This document shows, one piece after another, positions 6,641 through 8,045 of a stretch of 8,045 nt of DNA. The notes under the pieces were generated by a model. That model ran no database searches. It had not been told where the DNA came from and saw only the letters and a list, made by a program, of their open reading frames with translations. Each line of letters starts with the position of its first letter. Within the stretch, counting starts at the first letter, position 1. This DNA is from Comamonadaceae bacterium (GTDB taxonomy: Bacteria; Pseudomonadota; Gammaproteobacteria; Burkholderiales; Burkholderiaceae_C). Location: assembly GCA_027490485.1 (NCBI GenBank), contig JAIXYA010000053.1, forward strand, positions 1 to 8,045, given 5' to 3'. The position numbers and the translations under genes are program-made.

Positions 6641-8045
6641 ATGAAAGATTTTATTGATCGCGATGAGAGTACCCTGCTGTTTAATTCAAGGGTGTTGGAC
6701 TGGGCAAAGCGAAAAAATGTTCCTTTGCTAGAAAGATTACGCTATCTGTGCATCGTTTCATCCAATCTTGATGAATTTTTTGAAGTCAGAGTTGCGCTTC
6801 ATCTTCATGGCCTTGATAAAAAGACAGGCAAATCTTCTTATACAGAAGACACCTACAAACAAATATCCTCCTCGGCACATGAGTTGGTGGATGAGCAATA
6901 CCATGTTTTTAACGAAGAATTAATCCCGGCGTTTGAAGCCAATGGCATACACCTTCTTACACATAGCGAAAGAAACACAGCCCAAAGAAAATGGGTCAAG
7001 GAATACTTTGATCGTGAGGTCAAACCGCTTTTAACCCCCGTTGGTTTGGACCCTGCGCATCCCTTCCCCTTGGTCGCCAACAAATCACTTAATTTCATTG
7101 TGAAACTTTCTGGCAAAGATGCGTTTGGACGAGAAAACGAAATCGCCATCGTGAAGGTGCCTAGATCTCTGCCCAGGGTCATCAAGTTGCCAGCCAAATT
7201 GAATGGCTCCTCAACCACCCTGTTGGTGACACTGTCCAGTGTGATTCGTTCTCACTTAACGGATTTATTCCCCGACCGCGTGGTGGGGCATTTTTCCCAG
7301 TTTCGTGTGACCCGTGACTCCGAACTTCTGGTTGATGAGGAAGATGTCACAAATCTGCGTACGGCACTTCGGCATGGCTTAGAGCACCGACAGTTTGGTC
7401 TTGCAGTGCGCTTGGAAGTGTCGTCTGGTTGCTCGGATTATTTGGCTGATTTTTTGATGCATCAATTCAAGCTTCCACCCAATGCGCTGTATCGCGTGCA
7501 TGGCCCTGTCAATCTTGTTCGGCTCAGTCAAATCATTGACTTGGTCGATAAGCCCGATTTGCTTTTCAAACCCCATCAGGGGTTATATCCTCATCAACTG
7601 AACAAAGAGGAATCTATTTTTGCCAAACTCAAGATAGAGGATGTACTGATTCACCAGCCTTTTGAAAGTTTTTCAGGCGTCTTGGATTTTTTGCGTCAAG
7701 CAGTGAATGACCCGAAGGTATTGGCTATCAAACAAACCGTCTATCGAACAGGCATTGACTCAGAGTTGATGGACCTGCTGCGTGAGGCTGTTCGCCGAGG
7801 CAAAGAAGTGACTGCGGTGGTTGAGATCAAGGCTCGTTTTGATGAAGAGGCAAATATCAACTGGGCAGAGAGACTGGAGTCAATTGGAGCGCAGGTGGTC
7901 TATGGCGTGGTTGGGCTCAAAACACACGCCAAAATGCTTTTGGTGACCCGCAAGGAGGGCAATCGGCTTATTCGCTATGCCCATCTGTCGACCGGAAATT
8001 ACAACGCTCGAACAGCAAGACTTTATACAGACATCAGTTATTTGA
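6641..8045 (+). CDS. ppk1: Polyphosphate kinase 1, N-terminal part (3' end outside window)
   Basis: PPK1 transfers the gamma phosphate of ATP to growing polyphosphate chains, used in stress survival and phosphate storage. The frame is open from ATG 6641 to the window end: 468 codons of about 690 expected, cut by the window and not broken. AAGG lies 4 nt before the ATG, a short but usable spacing. The N-terminal domain has the ATP-binding SSNLDEFFEVRV (Asn42), and the head domain has LLTPVGLDPAHPFP. The first phospholipase D-like catalytic domain has IKQTVYR (Arg369), VEIKARFDEEANI (Arg399) and GLKTHAKMLL with His429. These match Arg375, Arg405 and the autophosphorylated His435 of E. coli with a constant offset of six. 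The second catalytic domain lies beyond the window. It follows glmM by 52 nt in the same direction and may be co-transcribed. No pst phosphate-transport genes lie between them. Confidence 0.97.
   Translation, partial: MKDFIDRDESTLLFNSRVLDWAKRKNVPLLERLRYLCIVSSNLDEFFEVRVALHLHGLDKKTGKSSYTEDTYKQISSSAHELVDEQYHVFNEELIPAFEANGIHLLTHSERNTAQRKWVKEYFDREVKPLLTPVGLDPAHPFPLVANKSLNFIVKLSGKDAFGRENEIAIVKVPRSLPRVIKLPAKLNGSSTTLLVTLSSVIRSHLTDLFPDRVVGHFSQFRVTRDSELLVDEEDVTNLRTALRHGLEHRQFGLAVRLEVSSGCSDYLADFLMHQFKLPPNALYRVHGPVNLVRLSQIIDLVDKPDLLFKPHQGLYPHQLNKEESIFAKLKIEDVLIHQPFESFSGVLDFLRQAVNDPKVLAIKQTVYRTGIDSELMDLLREAVRRGKEVTAVVEIKARFDEEANINWAERLESIGAQVVYGVVGLKTHAKMLLVTRKEGNRLIRYAHLSTGNYNARTARLYTDISYL

Noticed and set aside
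6853..7218. Minus-strand open frame of 121 codons
   Set aside because: It lies wholly antisense to ppk1, whose frame is continuous with catalytic motifs; treated as a shadow.

Overview
The window is a stretch of ordinary bacterial chromosome carrying conserved housekeeping genes. The gene content, the protein sequences (for example the FtsH amino terminus and the GlmM GGEGSGH motif) and the gene order point to a betaproteobacterium of the order Burkholderiales, probably Comamonadaceae or a close relative. This placement rests on recognising the families from memory, not on a search. I see no mobile elements, phage genes, CRISPR arrays, rRNA or tRNA, and no sign of horizontal transfer.

Layout. 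The first 623 bases are the 3' end of carB (carbamoyl-phosphate synthase large chain, allosteric domain). An 18-nt gap separates it from greA (transcript cleavage factor). On the minus strand, convergent with greA and 11 nt away, is a yhbY-type CRM-domain RNA-binding protein with a long basic tail. Divergent from it, across only 35 nt, a plus-strand run begins: rlmE (23S rRNA 2'-O-methyltransferase), a 127-nt gap, ftsH (membrane AAA+ protease), folP (dihydropteroate synthase), glmM (phosphoglucosamine mutase) and ppk1 (polyphosphate kinase). The window end cuts ppk1 after 468 codons. The longest gene-free stretch is the 127 nt before ftsH.

How the genes fit together. The rlmE-ftsH-folP-glmM order is also found in E. 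coli, where rlmE (rrmJ) and ftsH are heat-shock genes. RlmE and YhbY both act on late 50S ribosome assembly, FtsH removes faulty membrane proteins and regulators, FolP makes the folate precursor, and GlmM supplies glucosamine-1-phosphate for the cell envelope. PPK1 makes polyphosphate, and its gene directly follows glmM.

The points worth a second look are small. A perfect 10-bp hairpin with a cUUCGg loop lies at the ftsH/folP junction and makes the folP start uncertain. FolP has two changes in normally conserved motifs (SRKS to SNKS, RVHDV to RVHAV). A perfect 14-bp palindrome made of two CTTGAAA half-sites lies in front of ftsH and could be a sigma-32 or operator element. rlmE and ftsH both begin with TTG, and the yhbY/rlmE divergent gap is very tight. 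I found no convincing evidence of a new biological system.
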